In this document: positions 8,452-17,440 of the stretch, piece after piece
How the letters are laid out: the number at the start of each line of letters is the position of its first letter
Numbering within the stretch: the stretch's first letter is position 1
Assembly (NCBI GenBank): GCA_964247735.1
Contig: CAXTVS010000016.1
Coordinates: 3,889 to 67,888 of the forward strand
Length of the DNA stretch: 64,000 nt
Source of the DNA: Lichenicola sp964247735
Lineage (GTDB): Bacteria > Pseudomonadota > Alphaproteobacteria > Acetobacterales > Acetobacteraceae
Direction of reading: 5' to 3'
Made by a program: the position numbers and the translations under genes
Notes under the pieces: generated by a model
What the model was told of the DNA's origin: nothing
What the model saw: only the letters and a program-made list of their open reading frames with translations
Database searches by the model: none

Positions 8452-8640
8452 TCCTCGGCGCCGGGCCCGGCCGCGGCATCTGCGTGTTCACCACGCGGCA
8501 CGGCGCTTCGGCCGTCTTGACCTGCTGGTCCACGCGGCTGCCGTGCCCGGCGCCTTGCGCCGCTGGTCGCGTCGCCGGGAACAGGCGACCGCCATCAACC
8601 TGATCACGTCCCGGACCGCCACGGCCGATCCTGTCCGGCC
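8452..8640 (+). pseudogene. Remnant of a short-chain dehydrogenase downstream of purF
   Basis: The 337-base gap after purF holds a short stretch that reads like a decayed SDR. Around 8453-8482 a VLGAGPGRGI-like string resembles the TGxxxGxG nucleotide-binding loop. From 8504 the frame gives RFGRLDLLVHAAAVPGALR and then QATAINLITS, which match the conserved NNAG-region and NL block of SDRs, but too close to the first motif for an intact protein. No plausible start or C-terminal half remains. Seen by eye only. From about 8640 to 8747 I see nothing beyond the ribosome site of the next gene. Confidence 0.4.
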
Positions 8641-8747
8641 GCGGCCCCGCCCGCTCGTGCCTGCGCCACGGCACCGACACGACAGGTTGATCGACCGGAT
8701 CTTCGCATCGGGCGTTAGGGCCCGACATCAACGCGAAGGACCATCCC

Positions 8748-8978
8748 ATGACCGACCTGTCCCAGATCAAGGAGCATGCCGAGGTGATCGGCGCCGACGG
8801 CGTGCATGTCGGCACCGTCGACCACCTCCAGGGCGACCGCATCAAGCTGACCAAGAACGACTCGACGGACCAGAAGCACCACTACATTCCGACCAGCCTG
8901 ATTGCCGAGGTCGAGGACGGCACCGTCCGGTTGTCCGCCAATGCCGACGTGGCGATCACCTTCGAGGATGCCGAGTAG
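8748..8978 (+). CDS. DUF2171 domain protein
   Basis: A 76-residue acidic protein of the PRC-barrel-like DUF2171 family: MTDLSQIKEHAEVIGADGVHVGTV followed by a KLTKND block and a HHYIPTSLI motif. Members are typically about 70-90 residues, so this is full length. A GAAGGA ribosome site lies 7 bases before the ATG. No defined biochemical function; family members are often stress-associated. It precedes the membrane-anchored SDR by 49 bases and may be co-transcribed with it. Confidence 0.85.
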   Translation: MTDLSQIKEHAEVIGADGVHVGTVDHLQGDRIKLTKNDSTDQKHHYIPTSLIAEVEDGTVRLSANADVAITFEDAE

Positions 8979-9027
8979 CCCCGCCGCGCGTCGAACCGCC
9001 GCCGCCTCGAACCAGGACGACCAAGCC

Positions 9028-10380
9028 ATGAAGATGAAGGTTCCGCTCAAGACGCTCGCGGAGCAGACGGTCGTCGTCACCGGCGCCTCCTCCGGGATCG
9101 GGCTCGTCACCGCCCGCCTGGCGGCGAAGCGCGGCGCCCGGGTGGTGCTGGCCGCGCGCAGCGGCGACGCCCTGGCGACGCTCGCGGCCGAGATCGGACG
9201 GGCGGGCGGCACTGCCAGCATGGTGGTCGCCGACGTGTCCACAGCGGAGGGCATCGACGCGATCTCGCAGCACGCGATCGACACCTTCGGCGGCTACGAC
9301 ACCTGGATCAACAACGCCGGCGTCGGCCTCTACGGTGCGACCGCCGACGTGTCGATCGCCGACATGCGCGCGCTGTTCGAGACCAACTTCTGGAGCATCG
9401 TGCACGGCTCCCGGGTGGCGCTGTCGCACCTGAAGCAGCGCGGCGGCGGCGCCCTGATCAACCTCGGCAGCGAGGTGTCCGAGCGCGCGGTGCCGCTGCA
9501 GGGGATCTATTGCGCCTCCAAGCACGCGATCAAGGGCTTCACCGAGGCGCTGCGCATGGAGCTGGAGGACGAGGGGGTCCCGGTCTCCGTCACCCTGATC
9601 AAGCCCGCCCAGATCGACACGCCGTTCGTGCCCAACGCCAGGAACTACCTGTCCTCGGAGCCGCAGCACGTTCCGCTGGTCTACGCGCCCGACGCGGTGG
9701 CGCGGGCGATCCTGCACGCCGCGGAGAACCCGGTGCGCGACGTGTACGTCGGCGGCGGCGGACGGGTGGTGGCGGCACTCGGCCACATCGTCCCCGGCCT
9801 GACCGACCGGTTCATGGAGAAGACGATCATTCCCGGCACGCCGACCGGCCGCACGCCGCGCCGGCCCAGGGACGCCAGCAACCTCCATGCCGCCACCGGC
9901 GAGCTGTCCGAGCGCGGCAACTACGAAGGCTTCGTGCAGAAGGTCAGCCTCTACACCGAGGCCCGGCTGCATCCGCTCGCCGCCGGCGCCATCCTGGCCG
10001 GTGTCAGCTTCCTGCTGTCGCGCTGGTTCGGCGGCGGCGGGCACCGGCCGGTGCGGATCGAGGGACGGAAGGGATCCAGCACGCCAAAGGCGCTGCACGT
10101 CCGCCTCGAGGCGCGCAAGGGCCGCGAGGCCGAGGTGGAGCAGCTGCTGCTCGGCATCCTGGATCGGGCCAGGCAGGAACCGGGCACGCTACCCTGGTAT
10201 GGCACCAGGCTGAGCCGGCGGGTGTTCGAGATCTTCAAAACTTTTCCCGACGAGGCCAGCCGCCGCGCGCACCTGTCCGGCGCCGGAGCTGCGCTGCTGA
10301 TGCAGCGGTCCAGCGACCTGCTCGCCAGGCCGGCGCGGATCAGCAAGCTCGACGTGATCGGAGCCAAGACGCAGGCGTGA
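9028..10380 (+). CDS. SDR oxidoreductase fused to an antibiotic-biosynthesis-monooxygenase-like domain
   Basis: A 450-residue protein with three parts. Residues 10-260 are a classical short-chain dehydrogenase: cofactor loop TGASSGIG at 18-25, NNAG, a serine in INLGSE, and catalytic YCASK. A hydrophobic segment near residues 312-330 (HPLAAGAILAGVSFLLSRWF) predicts a membrane anchor. The last ~95 residues (KALHVRLEARKGREAEVEQ onward) have the length and pattern of an ABM dimeric alpha/beta-barrel domain. A paralogue without the extra domain lies at 41504-42529. The start at 9028 is chosen as the ATG just before the conserved SDR N-terminus. Substrate unknown. Confidence 0.85.
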   Translation: MKMKVPLKTLAEQTVVVTGASSGIGLVTARLAAKRGARVVLAARSGDALATLAAEIGRAGGTASMVVADVSTAEGIDAISQHAIDTFGGYDTWINNAGVGLYGATADVSIADMRALFETNFWSIVHGSRVALSHLKQRGGGALINLGSEVSERAVPLQGIYCASKHAIKGFTEALRMELEDEGVPVSVTLIKPAQIDTPFVPNARNYLSSEPQHVPLVYAPDAVARAILHAAENPVRDVYVGGGGRVVAALGHIVPGLTDRFMEKTIIPGTPTGRTPRRPRDASNLHAATGELSERGNYEGFVQKVSLYTEARLHPLAAGAILAGVSFLLSRWFGGGGHRPVRIEGRKGSSTPKALHVRLEARKGREAEVEQLLLGILDRARQEPGTLPWYGTRLSRRVFEIFKTFPDEASRRAHLSGAGAALLMQRSSDLLARPARISKLDVIGAKTQA

Positions 10381-10417
10381 CGGGACCGGCCAGGGTTATA
10401 CGCAGGATGCGTCGGCG

Positions 10418-11737
10418 ATGAAACGTGCAGTGATGATCGGAATGCTGATGTCCGGCCTTGTCCTTTCGGGTGCGCAGGCGGCCTGCCCGCCGGGCAACGC
10501 GTCGGTCCCGCCCGGCGCCAACACCCGGGATCCGTCCGCACCGTTCTTCGTCGACACCGCCGGCCTTGACCTGCGGACCACGCCGCCGACCCGCGATCCC
10601 GCCAACCCGGCCTATCCGCCGGCGACCGCGCTGGCCGACGGCACGCTGCCGCCGCCGGACCGGAACGGCAACTTCGTCATCGGCCCGACGCATCCCGCCG
10701 CCCCCGAGACCGTGCCCCGGCCCGACCTGCCGCACGGCACGGTGCGCTCGTTCGCCATGTCGTCCGCCGACAGCGTGATCTACCGGCCCGGGATGATCCG
10801 TGACGACCTGCCGCAGGGCTGCCACAACGCCGCCATCAACACGGCGGCGACCGCTCCTGGCGACCCGTCCAACCTGCTGGTTCCGGCCAGCCACGCCGGC
10901 AGCTGGACCCGGCAGGTCGACGTGTACGTGCCGGCGCAATACCGGCCCGGCAGCGACGCACCCTTCATCGTGTTCGGCGACGGCGGCCCGGCCGGCTTCT
11001 TCAACGAGCACATGCTGTTCACGATCCTCGACACCATGATCGGGACCGGCCGCCTGCCGCCGATGGTGGCGATCGGCATCGGCGCCGGCGGACAGGATGC
11101 GCAGGGCAGCGAGCGCGGCCGCGAGTACGACACCGTGTCCGGCACCTATGCCGAATGGGTCGAGCGCGAGGTGCTGCCGCTGGTCGAGCGCACCGCCGGG
11201 GTGCGGCTGACGCGGGATCCCGAGGGCCGCGCGACCATGGGGTTCAGCTCCAGCGGGTCGGCCGCCTTCGCGATGGCGTGGTTCCATCCCGAGCTGTACC
11301 ACCGGGTGCTGGCGTACTCGCCGACCATGGTGAACCAGCAATGGCCGCACGACCCGGCGCTGCCGGGCGGGGCGTGGGAGTTCCACGACCCGTGGCCGGG
11401 GCCGAAGCGGCCAAACCTCGTGGTGTCAGGAAACGGTGTCACGGACTCGGCCCAGTCCACCGGGTCGCCGCTGATCCCGAACAGCCCGGCCAGGCCGATC
11501 CGGTTCTGGTTCGAGGCCGGCGACCGCGACCTGTTCTACTACGTCCGCAACATGGCGGACGGCATGCACGACTGGACGCTGGCCGACGAGCGCATGGCGG
11601 CGGTGCTGGCGGCCAAGGGCTACCAGTACCAGTTCGTGTTCTCCCGCAACGCGGGCCACGTCGACCCCGCCACGGAGGCGCAGACCCTGCCCGGGGCGCT
11701 GGCGTGGCTGTGGAAGGGCTACGCGCCGGCACCCTGA
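10418..11737 (+). CDS. Secreted esterase, alpha/beta-hydrolase (esterase D/enterochelin esterase-like)
   Basis: A 439-residue protein with a signal peptide of about 21 residues ending SGAQA. The N-terminal third is Pro/Thr/Asp-rich. The hydrolase domain (from about residue 160) has the FGDGG oxyanion-type strand, the nucleophile elbow GFSSSG with Ser277, an acidic residue in EAGDRD, and a C-terminal His in NAGHVD. This fits the putative esterase family PF00756. It is likely periplasmic or extracellular. It stands between the SDR fusion and nagA, convergent with the latter with only 10 bases between stops; no operon partner suggests a substrate. Confidence 0.82.
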   Translation: MKRAVMIGMLMSGLVLSGAQAACPPGNASVPPGANTRDPSAPFFVDTAGLDLRTTPPTRDPANPAYPPATALADGTLPPPDRNGNFVIGPTHPAAPETVPRPDLPHGTVRSFAMSSADSVIYRPGMIRDDLPQGCHNAAINTAATAPGDPSNLLVPASHAGSWTRQVDVYVPAQYRPGSDAPFIVFGDGGPAGFFNEHMLFTILDTMIGTGRLPPMVAIGIGAGGQDAQGSERGREYDTVSGTYAEWVEREVLPLVERTAGVRLTRDPEGRATMGFSSSGSAAFAMAWFHPELYHRVLAYSPTMVNQQWPHDPALPGGAWEFHDPWPGPKRPNLVVSGNGVTDSAQSTGSPLIPNSPARPIRFWFEAGDRDLFYYVRNMADGMHDWTLADERMAAVLAAKGYQYQFVFSRNAGHVDPATEAQTLPGALAWLWKGYAPAP

Positions 11738-11747
11738 CCAGCGGCCG

Positions 11748-12854
11748 TCACGCCACCTGCCGGCCGCCGACCCAGACCTCGACCGGGCGCATCGCCGGGT
11801 CGAGCACCACCAGGTCGGCGCGCAGGCCGGGTGCCAGGCGGCCGCGGTCGGACAGGCCGAGATAGGCGCACGCGTTGCTCGACGCCAGGCGCGCCGCCTG
11901 CGGCAGCGGGGTGCCGGCGTCGAGGGCGTGGCGCAGCGCCGCGTCCATGGTCAGCACGCTGCCGGCCAGCGTGCCGTCGGGGAGGCGGGCGACGCCGTCC
12001 CGGATGGCGACCGGCTGGCCGCCGAGCGTGCTCGGCCCGTCGCCGAGGCCGGTGGCGCGGATCGCATCGGTGACCAGCAGGAGGCGGTCGCCGAGCACGT
12101 CGCGGGCCAGCGCGAACGCGGCCGGGTGCACGTGGTGGGTGTCGAGGATCAGCTCGGCATGGGCGGCACGGTCGCGCAGGATCGCGCCCACCATCCCCGG
12201 CGCCCGGGCGGCGATGCCGTCCATCGCGTTGAACAGGTGGGTGGCGCCGGCCACGCCGCCCGAGGCGGCGATGCGTGCCAGGGCCCGCACGGTGGCGTCG
12301 AAGCCGGCGTTGCTGTGGCCGAGGCTGGTCCGCACCCCCGTGCGCGCGAAGGCGTCGATCGCGGCGTCGGCCCCCTCGATCTCCGGCGCCAGCGTGGCCA
12401 CGCGCACCACGTCCAGCGCCAGCAGCCGTTCCAGCAGCGCCGGCGTCGGCGCGATCGCGAACGGCGGCTGCGCGCCGAGGCGCCGGGGGCTGAGGAACGG
12501 GCCTTCCAGGTGCGCGCCGGGAACCTGCGGGCCGTCCGGCAGCCCGGCCCGGCGCAGCTCCGCCACCGCGCGCAGCATGTCCATCACCTCCGGCCAGGGG
12601 CGGGTGATGGTGGTGGGCAGCAGGGTGGTGGTGCCGTGCCCGAGGTGGAACCGGGCCAGGGTCCCGATCCCGTCCGGGCCGTCGACCACGTCGCCGCCGC
12701 CGCCGCCGTGCACGTGCACGTCGACGAAGCCCGGCAGCACGTAGCGGTCGGGCACCGCGGCGGACGACGCGATCTCGCCGATGGTGGCGTCGAACCCGAT
12801 CGTGCCCGGCAGCACCCGGTCCGGCAGCACCAGGTGGCCGGCGAGGCGGGTCAT
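11748..12854 (-). CDS. nagA: N-acetylglucosamine-6-phosphate deacetylase
   Basis: A 368-residue amidohydrolase that removes acetate from GlcNAc-6-phosphate in amino-sugar and peptidoglycan recycling. Motifs: metal-binding HVHGGGG (His47, His49), GAHLEGPFL with the metal-ligand Glu, SLGHSNA, THLFNAM and the catalytic Asp in LLVTDAIR. Length is typical for the family. No nagB, nagE, GlcNAc kinase or GntR regulator is adjacent, so the rest of the pathway must lie elsewhere. A muropeptide permease (ampG) is encoded 22 kb away in the same window. Confidence 0.93.
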   Translation of the reverse strand: MTRLAGHLVLPDRVLPGTIGFDATIGEIASSAAVPDRYVLPGFVDVHVHGGGGGDVVDGPDGIGTLARFHLGHGTTTLLPTTITRPWPEVMDMLRAVAELRRAGLPDGPQVPGAHLEGPFLSPRRLGAQPPFAIAPTPALLERLLALDVVRVATLAPEIEGADAAIDAFARTGVRTSLGHSNAGFDATVRALARIAASGGVAGATHLFNAMDGIAARAPGMVGAILRDRAAHAELILDTHHVHPAAFALARDVLGDRLLLVTDAIRATGLGDGPSTLGGQPVAIRDGVARLPDGTLAGSVLTMDAALRHALDAGTPLPQAARLASSNACAYLGLSDRGRLAPGLRADLVVLDPAMRPVEVWVGGRQVA

Positions 12855-12999
12855 GCGGCCTGCGTCCGGGCGTGCGGTGCGCTAGGCAACGGCGCCGCTC
12901 CCGGTCTAGGAGACGCGATCATGTTCGCGTCGCCGTTCGGGCGGCATGGTCGCGCCGCATTCCGCTGGACGACGCGACGCAGGCTGGCGGGAACCGTGC

Positions 13000-14550
13000 A
13001 TGGAGATCAGGCCACTTCTCGGGTTGCTCGGCGTGGTCATCGCCGCCCTGACGGCGGAGTTCAACGACGGCGTGTCGGGTGCGGCCTTGCCGGACATACG
13101 CGGCGGCCTGGGCATCGACCTCGACCAGGGCACCTGGCTGACCAGCCTGTACGCCACCGGCCAGGTCATCGGCATGTCGCTGTCGCCGTGGTGGGCGGTG
13201 ACGCTGACGGTCCGACGCTGGGTGCTGTTCGCGGTCGGGCTGTGCTGCGTCTCGACGGTGTTCATCCCGTTCACCACCAACCTGTCCCTGCTCTACGTGC
13301 AGCGCTTCCTGCAAGGGTTCTCCGGCGGCCTGATCATTCCCTGCCTGCTGATCGTGGGCCTGCGCGTGCTCGCCCCGCCGATCCGGCTGTACGGCCTGGC
13401 GCTGTATGCCCTGACCGCGACGTTCGGGCCAAACATGTCGACCACCCTGGCGGCACTCTGGACCGACGTCGTCGCCTGGCAGTTCGTGTTCTTCGAGACC
13501 CTGCCGCTGTGCGCGCTGGCGGCGGTGCTGATCTGGTACGGGGTGGACCAGGACCCGCCGAAATACGAGCGGCTGCCGTCGTTCGACTGGTCGGGCGCGC
13601 TGCTGGGCGCGGTCGGCTTCAGCGCGCTGATCACCATGCTGGAGCAGGGCGACCGCTACGACTGGTTCAACTCCAGGACCATCTGCGTGCTGGCGCTGGT
13701 CAGCGTCGTGGTGCTGCCGCTGTTCGTGGCCAACGAGTTCCTGGTGGCGTCGCCGCTGTTCGGGTTCACCCTGCTGAAGCGGCGCAACCTCGCCTACGGG
13801 CTGATCACCCTGTTCACCTTCCTGCTGATCGGCCAGTCGGCGTCGACCATCCCGACCGCCTTCCTCACCGACGTCCAGGGGTTCCGTCCGATCCAGGCCT
13901 ACGCGGTGACGCTGGTGGTGGCGGCGTCGCAGCTCGTGCTGCTGCCGCTGGTGGCGGTGCTGCTGAACTTCCGCCACGTCGATGCGCGCCTCGTCAGCTT
14001 CGCCGGCATGGCCTGCGTGCTGACCGCCTGCGTCGGCAACGTGTTCCTGACCAGCGTGGTGCAGGGCGGCGGGTTCCTGATCTGGCAGGGACTGCAGGCG
14101 GTGGGCGAGCCGCTGATCGTGCTGCCGCTGCTGATGATGTCGACCAACACCATCAAGAAGCCGGAGGAAGGGCCGCTGGCCTCGGCGCTGATCAACACCT
14201 GCCGCGGCCTGGCCGAGCCGGTCGGGACCTGGCTGCTGGCGCTGATCATGCGCTGGCGCGGCGGGCTGCATACCAACCGGATCGTCGACCAGTCGGCGCA
14301 GGGCATGTACCGCGTGATCGCAGGACCCGTGCTGATCCCCGGCAACGCGCCGCCGCTGCTGCAGAACGGCCAGCCGCGGGTTCCCGGGGCCCTGGACGCG
14401 TTCATGGCCGACGTGCAGATCCAGTCGACGGTGCTGACGCTGAGCGACTCCTTCGTGGTGTTCGGCGGGCTCGTCGTCTTCCTCATGATCGTTCTGGCCC
14501 TGCTGCCGGAACGCACCTATCCGCCGCGCATCGCGCTGGCCAAGAAGTAG
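13000..14550 (+). CDS. MFS drug exporter, DHA2/EmrB type
   Basis: A 516-residue inner-membrane protein with about 14 hydrophobic segments and the DHA2-family opening LxxLLGVVIAALTAEFND and LPDIRGGLG. The QGTWLTSLYATGQVIGM segment corresponds to the conserved TM2 region. It is the proton-driven pump of a tripartite exporter with the HlyD and NodT genes that follow at 9-base and 2-base spacing. The start is uncertain: an in-frame ATG at 12946 is possible, but 13000 fits the family N-terminus. A strong AGGAG site at 12907-12911 precedes an ATG (12921) in a different frame. Confidence 0.88.
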   Translation: MEIRPLLGLLGVVIAALTAEFNDGVSGAALPDIRGGLGIDLDQGTWLTSLYATGQVIGMSLSPWWAVTLTVRRWVLFAVGLCCVSTVFIPFTTNLSLLYVQRFLQGFSGGLIIPCLLIVGLRVLAPPIRLYGLALYALTATFGPNMSTTLAALWTDVVAWQFVFFETLPLCALAAVLIWYGVDQDPPKYERLPSFDWSGALLGAVGFSALITMLEQGDRYDWFNSRTICVLALVSVVVLPLFVANEFLVASPLFGFTLLKRRNLAYGLITLFTFLLIGQSASTIPTAFLTDVQGFRPIQAYAVTLVVAASQLVLLPLVAVLLNFRHVDARLVSFAGMACVLTACVGNVFLTSVVQGGGFLIWQGLQAVGEPLIVLPLLMMSTNTIKKPEEGPLASALINTCRGLAEPVGTWLLALIMRWRGGLHTNRIVDQSAQGMYRVIAGPVLIPGNAPPLLQNGQPRVPGALDAFMADVQIQSTVLTLSDSFVVFGGLVVFLMIVLALLPERTYPPRIALAKK

Positions 14551-14559
14551 GAGCGCGCG

Positions 14560-15780
14560 GTGGCCGACGAGAAGGACGACTCCCAGGACAAGGACGAGAA
14601 GGGCCAGGACCAGAAGGGCCAGGACGGCGGCGACAAGAAGGGCGAGAACAAGAAGGACGGGGACGAGAACAAGAAGGACGGCGGCAAGGACCAGGGACAG
14701 GACAAGAAGCGCCGCCCGCTCTGGCCCTGGCTGCTGGTCGGCGTGCTGGTGCTGGGCTTCGTCGCCGCCGTGCTGGTGATCATCTACGCGCCCTCGGACT
14801 CGGTGTGGACCGACGACGCCTACGTCACCGCGCACTACGCCACCATCGCGCCGCGCATCTCCGGGCAGGTGGCGAGCGTGGACGTGGAGGACAACCAGAC
14901 GGTGCAGGCGGGGCAGGTGCTGGCCACGCTGGACGACCGCGACTACCGCACCACGCTCGCCACCGACGAGGCGATGCTGGCGCGCGACCAGGCGCAGGCG
15001 GACGACATCAAGGCGCAGATCGACCGCCTGCCGTCGCAGATCGCCCAGTCGCAGGCGAGCGTCGCGTCGTCGTCGGCGCAGCTCGTGTTCGCGCAGCAGA
15101 ACGCCGCCCGCTACCGCAACCTCGCCTCCACCGGCGCCGGCTCGTTCCAGGAACGCCAGCAGGCCGACATGTCGCTGCGCCAGGCGCAGGCCTCGCTGGA
15201 CGGCTCGCAGGCGCAGGTCAGCTCGACCCGGCACCAGCTGCCGATCCTGCAGGCGCAATACCAGGCGGCGCTCGGCACCATCCGCTCGGACCGGGCGCAG
15301 GTGGAGCAGGCGCGGCTGAACCTGTCCTATACCCGCATCCTGGCGCCGGTGGACGGCAACGTGGCGGAGCGGGAGGTGCAGGTCGGCAACTTCGTGGGGC
15401 CGGGGGCGGCGCTGATGGCGCTGGTGCCGCTGGACCGGGTGTTCATCGTCGCCAACTACCGCGAGATCGCACTCACCCACGTGCTGCCCGGGCAGCACGC
15501 GCGCATCCACGTGGACGCCTACAACCTCGACCTCGACGGCGTGGTGGACAGCGTGCCGCCGGCCTCCGGCGCCGCGTTCGCGCCGATCCAGCCCAACAAC
15601 GCCACCGGCAACTTCACCAAGATCGTGCAGCGCCTGCCGGTCAAGATCGTGGTCTCGCCGGGACAGAACGACGCCAAGCTGCTGCGGATCGGGTTCTCGG
15701 TGGAGATCACCATCCACACCGGGCAGGTGGACGTGAAGGGCGAGCAGAACGCGACGCCGCAGCGGCTGACCGCGCGCTGA
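14560..15780 (+). CDS. HlyD/EmrA-family membrane fusion protein
   Basis: A 406-residue periplasmic adaptor. The first 50 residues are an extremely Lys/Asp/Glu/Gly-rich cytoplasmic tail with repeated DKK/KKDG units. A single membrane helix follows (about 54-76), then VWTDDAYVTAH and the biotinyl-lipoyl half-motifs (PRISGQV, DNQTVQAGQVLATLD), a long Gln/Ala-rich coiled coil (about 125-250) and the second lipoyl half (ILAPVDGNV). It starts with GTG, with AGGAG 8 bases upstream. It links the MFS pump to the NodT outer-membrane channel. The charged tail is longer than usual for EmrA. Confidence 0.92.
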   Translation: MADEKDDSQDKDEKGQDQKGQDGGDKKGENKKDGDENKKDGGKDQGQDKKRRPLWPWLLVGVLVLGFVAAVLVIIYAPSDSVWTDDAYVTAHYATIAPRISGQVASVDVEDNQTVQAGQVLATLDDRDYRTTLATDEAMLARDQAQADDIKAQIDRLPSQIAQSQASVASSSAQLVFAQQNAARYRNLASTGAGSFQERQQADMSLRQAQASLDGSQAQVSSTRHQLPILQAQYQAALGTIRSDRAQVEQARLNLSYTRILAPVDGNVAEREVQVGNFVGPGAALMALVPLDRVFIVANYREIALTHVLPGQHARIHVDAYNLDLDGVVDSVPPASGAAFAPIQPNNATGNFTKIVQRLPVKIVVSPGQNDAKLLRIGFSVEITIHTGQVDVKGEQNATPQRLTAR

Positions 15781-15782
15781 CC

Positions 15783-17228
15783 ATGAGGACGCTCCGCACG
15801 ATCCTGGGCGCCGCTGCGCTGGCGGTTCTGGCCGGATGCACCGTCGGGCCGGACTTCCACCGGCCGGACGGCTACGCGCCGAAGCGCTGGTGGCGGCCGG
15901 CGCCGGACCAGGTCGGCAGCCAGCCCACCTTCGGCGGCACGGTGGACGCGGCCTGGTGGACCCGGTTCGGGGACCCGGAGCTGACGTCGCTGGTGGAGCG
16001 GCTGGCGCGGCAGAACCTCGACCTGCAGGCGGCCGCGGAGCGGGTCGAACAGGGCCGGGCGCAGCGGCGCATCGCCGCCTCGCAAGGGCTGCCGACGCTG
16101 GACGCGAACAGCCTGTACAACCGGGTGCGGACGGCGCCGCCGCTGCTGTCAGCACTGGTGGTCCCGGCACCCGGCGCACCCACCAGCTTCGACTTCTACG
16201 AGAACGACCTGTCCTCGTCGTGGGAGGTGGACCTGTTCGGCCGGGTGCGGCGCGCGGTCGAGGCGCAGCGGGCCAACACGGAGGCGGCGATCGAGGCGCG
16301 CCACGCCATCGCCCTGATGGCGATCTCCGACCTGGCGCAGGACTACATGCAGCTGCGCGGCACCCAGGCGACCGAGGCGATCACCGAGGCGAGCCTGGCC
16401 GACGCCGACCGCAACCTGGCGCTGGTGCGCGACCAGTTCGCCCAGGGCGCCAGCACCACGCTCGACATCGCCAACGCCGCGTCGCAGCGGGCGACGATCG
16501 CGGCGAACCTGCCGCCGCTGCGGGCCAGCGAGGCGAGCCTGGTGAACGCGATGGGATACCTGCTGGGCGAGCCGCCGGGCGCGCTGGGGGGCGAGCTCGG
16601 GCCCGCGGCGGCGCAGCCGCCGGTGCCGCCGGTGGTGCCGATCGGGCTGCCGGCCGAGCTGGCGCGACGCCGGCCGGACGTGCGCGAGGCGGAAGCGCGG
16701 CTGCACGCCGCGACCGCGGAGACCGGCGTGGCGGTGGCCGACTTCTATCCCGACGTGCGGCTGACCGGGCAGATCGGCACCCAGGCGCTGCAGTTCCCGC
16801 AGGTGTTCAACCTCGTGTCCGGCTACTACATGGTCGGGCCCACGGTGGACGTGCCGATCTTCGAGGGCGGCCGGCTGCGCGCGACGCTGCACCTGCGCCG
16901 CTCGCAGCAGCGCGAGGCGGCGATCACCTACCGCAGCACGGTGCTGCAGGCCTGGCAGGACGTCGACAACGCGCTCACCGCCTACGTGCAGGCGCAGCAC
17001 CGACGCGAGAGCGTGGCGGAGGCGGTGCGGCAGAGCAGGCTGGCCCTGGACGCGTCGCGCCAGCGCTACCGGCAGGGCGCGGTCGACTTCCTCAACGTGC
17101 TGGCGGCGCAGAACGCGCTGCTGCAGAACCAGAGCACGCTGGCCAACAGCGACACGCAGATCGAGACCGACCTGGTGGCGCTGTACCGCGCGCTGGGCGG
17201 GGGCTGGGAGATCGCGGACCGGAAATGA
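15783..17228 (+). CDS. Outer-membrane efflux lipoprotein, NodT family
   Basis: A 481-residue TolC-like channel with a lipoprotein signal ending LAGC (Cys19), followed by TVGPDFHRP as is typical of NodT/OprM proteins. Two OEP repeats are visible, each with the ARRPDV-type or QAAAERVEQG pattern. WWTRFGDPEL is a family hallmark. The start is 2 bases after the HlyD stop, so it is co-translated in the MFS-HlyD-NodT operon. Substrate not predictable from sequence. Confidence 0.92.
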   Translation: MRTLRTILGAAALAVLAGCTVGPDFHRPDGYAPKRWWRPAPDQVGSQPTFGGTVDAAWWTRFGDPELTSLVERLARQNLDLQAAAERVEQGRAQRRIAASQGLPTLDANSLYNRVRTAPPLLSALVVPAPGAPTSFDFYENDLSSSWEVDLFGRVRRAVEAQRANTEAAIEARHAIALMAISDLAQDYMQLRGTQATEAITEASLADADRNLALVRDQFAQGASTTLDIANAASQRATIAANLPPLRASEASLVNAMGYLLGEPPGALGGELGPAAAQPPVPPVVPIGLPAELARRRPDVREAEARLHAATAETGVAVADFYPDVRLTGQIGTQALQFPQVFNLVSGYYMVGPTVDVPIFEGGRLRATLHLRRSQQREAAITYRSTVLQAWQDVDNALTAYVQAQHRRESVAEAVRQSRLALDASRQRYRQGAVDFLNVLAAQNALLQNQSTLANSDTQIETDLVALYRALGGGWEIADRK

Positions 17229-17386
17229 CGTTTTCGTGCGATGTGCCGCCAACGCGGCCGTGCACGCGTCGCCGCGGAGTTTGCAGCTCTTGTCAGGCCT
17301 CTTGCCAACCGGGCCGCGATCGCCGAACCTGCCCTCCGCATCGCGCCGATCGCCGCTGGCCGGCTCGATGCACAACAAACGGCGCG

Positions 17387-17406
17387 GGGCAGCCGTCGAG
17401 CTGCCC
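17387..17406. other. Small hairpin in the leader of the beta-helix gene
   Basis: A perfect 7-base stem (17387-17393 with 17400-17406, 6-base loop) followed by a short A-run, located 34 bases before the ATG at 17441. It could terminate the efflux operon poorly or act in the leader. The gap 17229-17440 otherwise shows no gene. Confidence 0.25.
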
Positions 17407-17440
17407 ACGCAAAAAGCCGGTCCGCCTGGGGAAACGCATC

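Noticed and set aside
8543..9031. A 162-residue plus-strand frame overlapping DUF2171.
   Set aside because: Its first ~30 residues belong to the SDR relic; the rest is an out-of-frame shadow of the DUF2171 gene.
12919..16179. A long minus-strand open frame opposite the efflux operon.
   Set aside because: Antisense shadow: composition is typical of GC-driven frames and has no motifs.
11928..17228. A plus-strand open frame of 1766 codons spanning nagA antisense, the MFS and HlyD genes.
   Set aside because: It is a by-product of high GC content. Only its end, from 15783, is a real gene (the NodT lipoprotein); the rest is out of frame with recognisable proteins.
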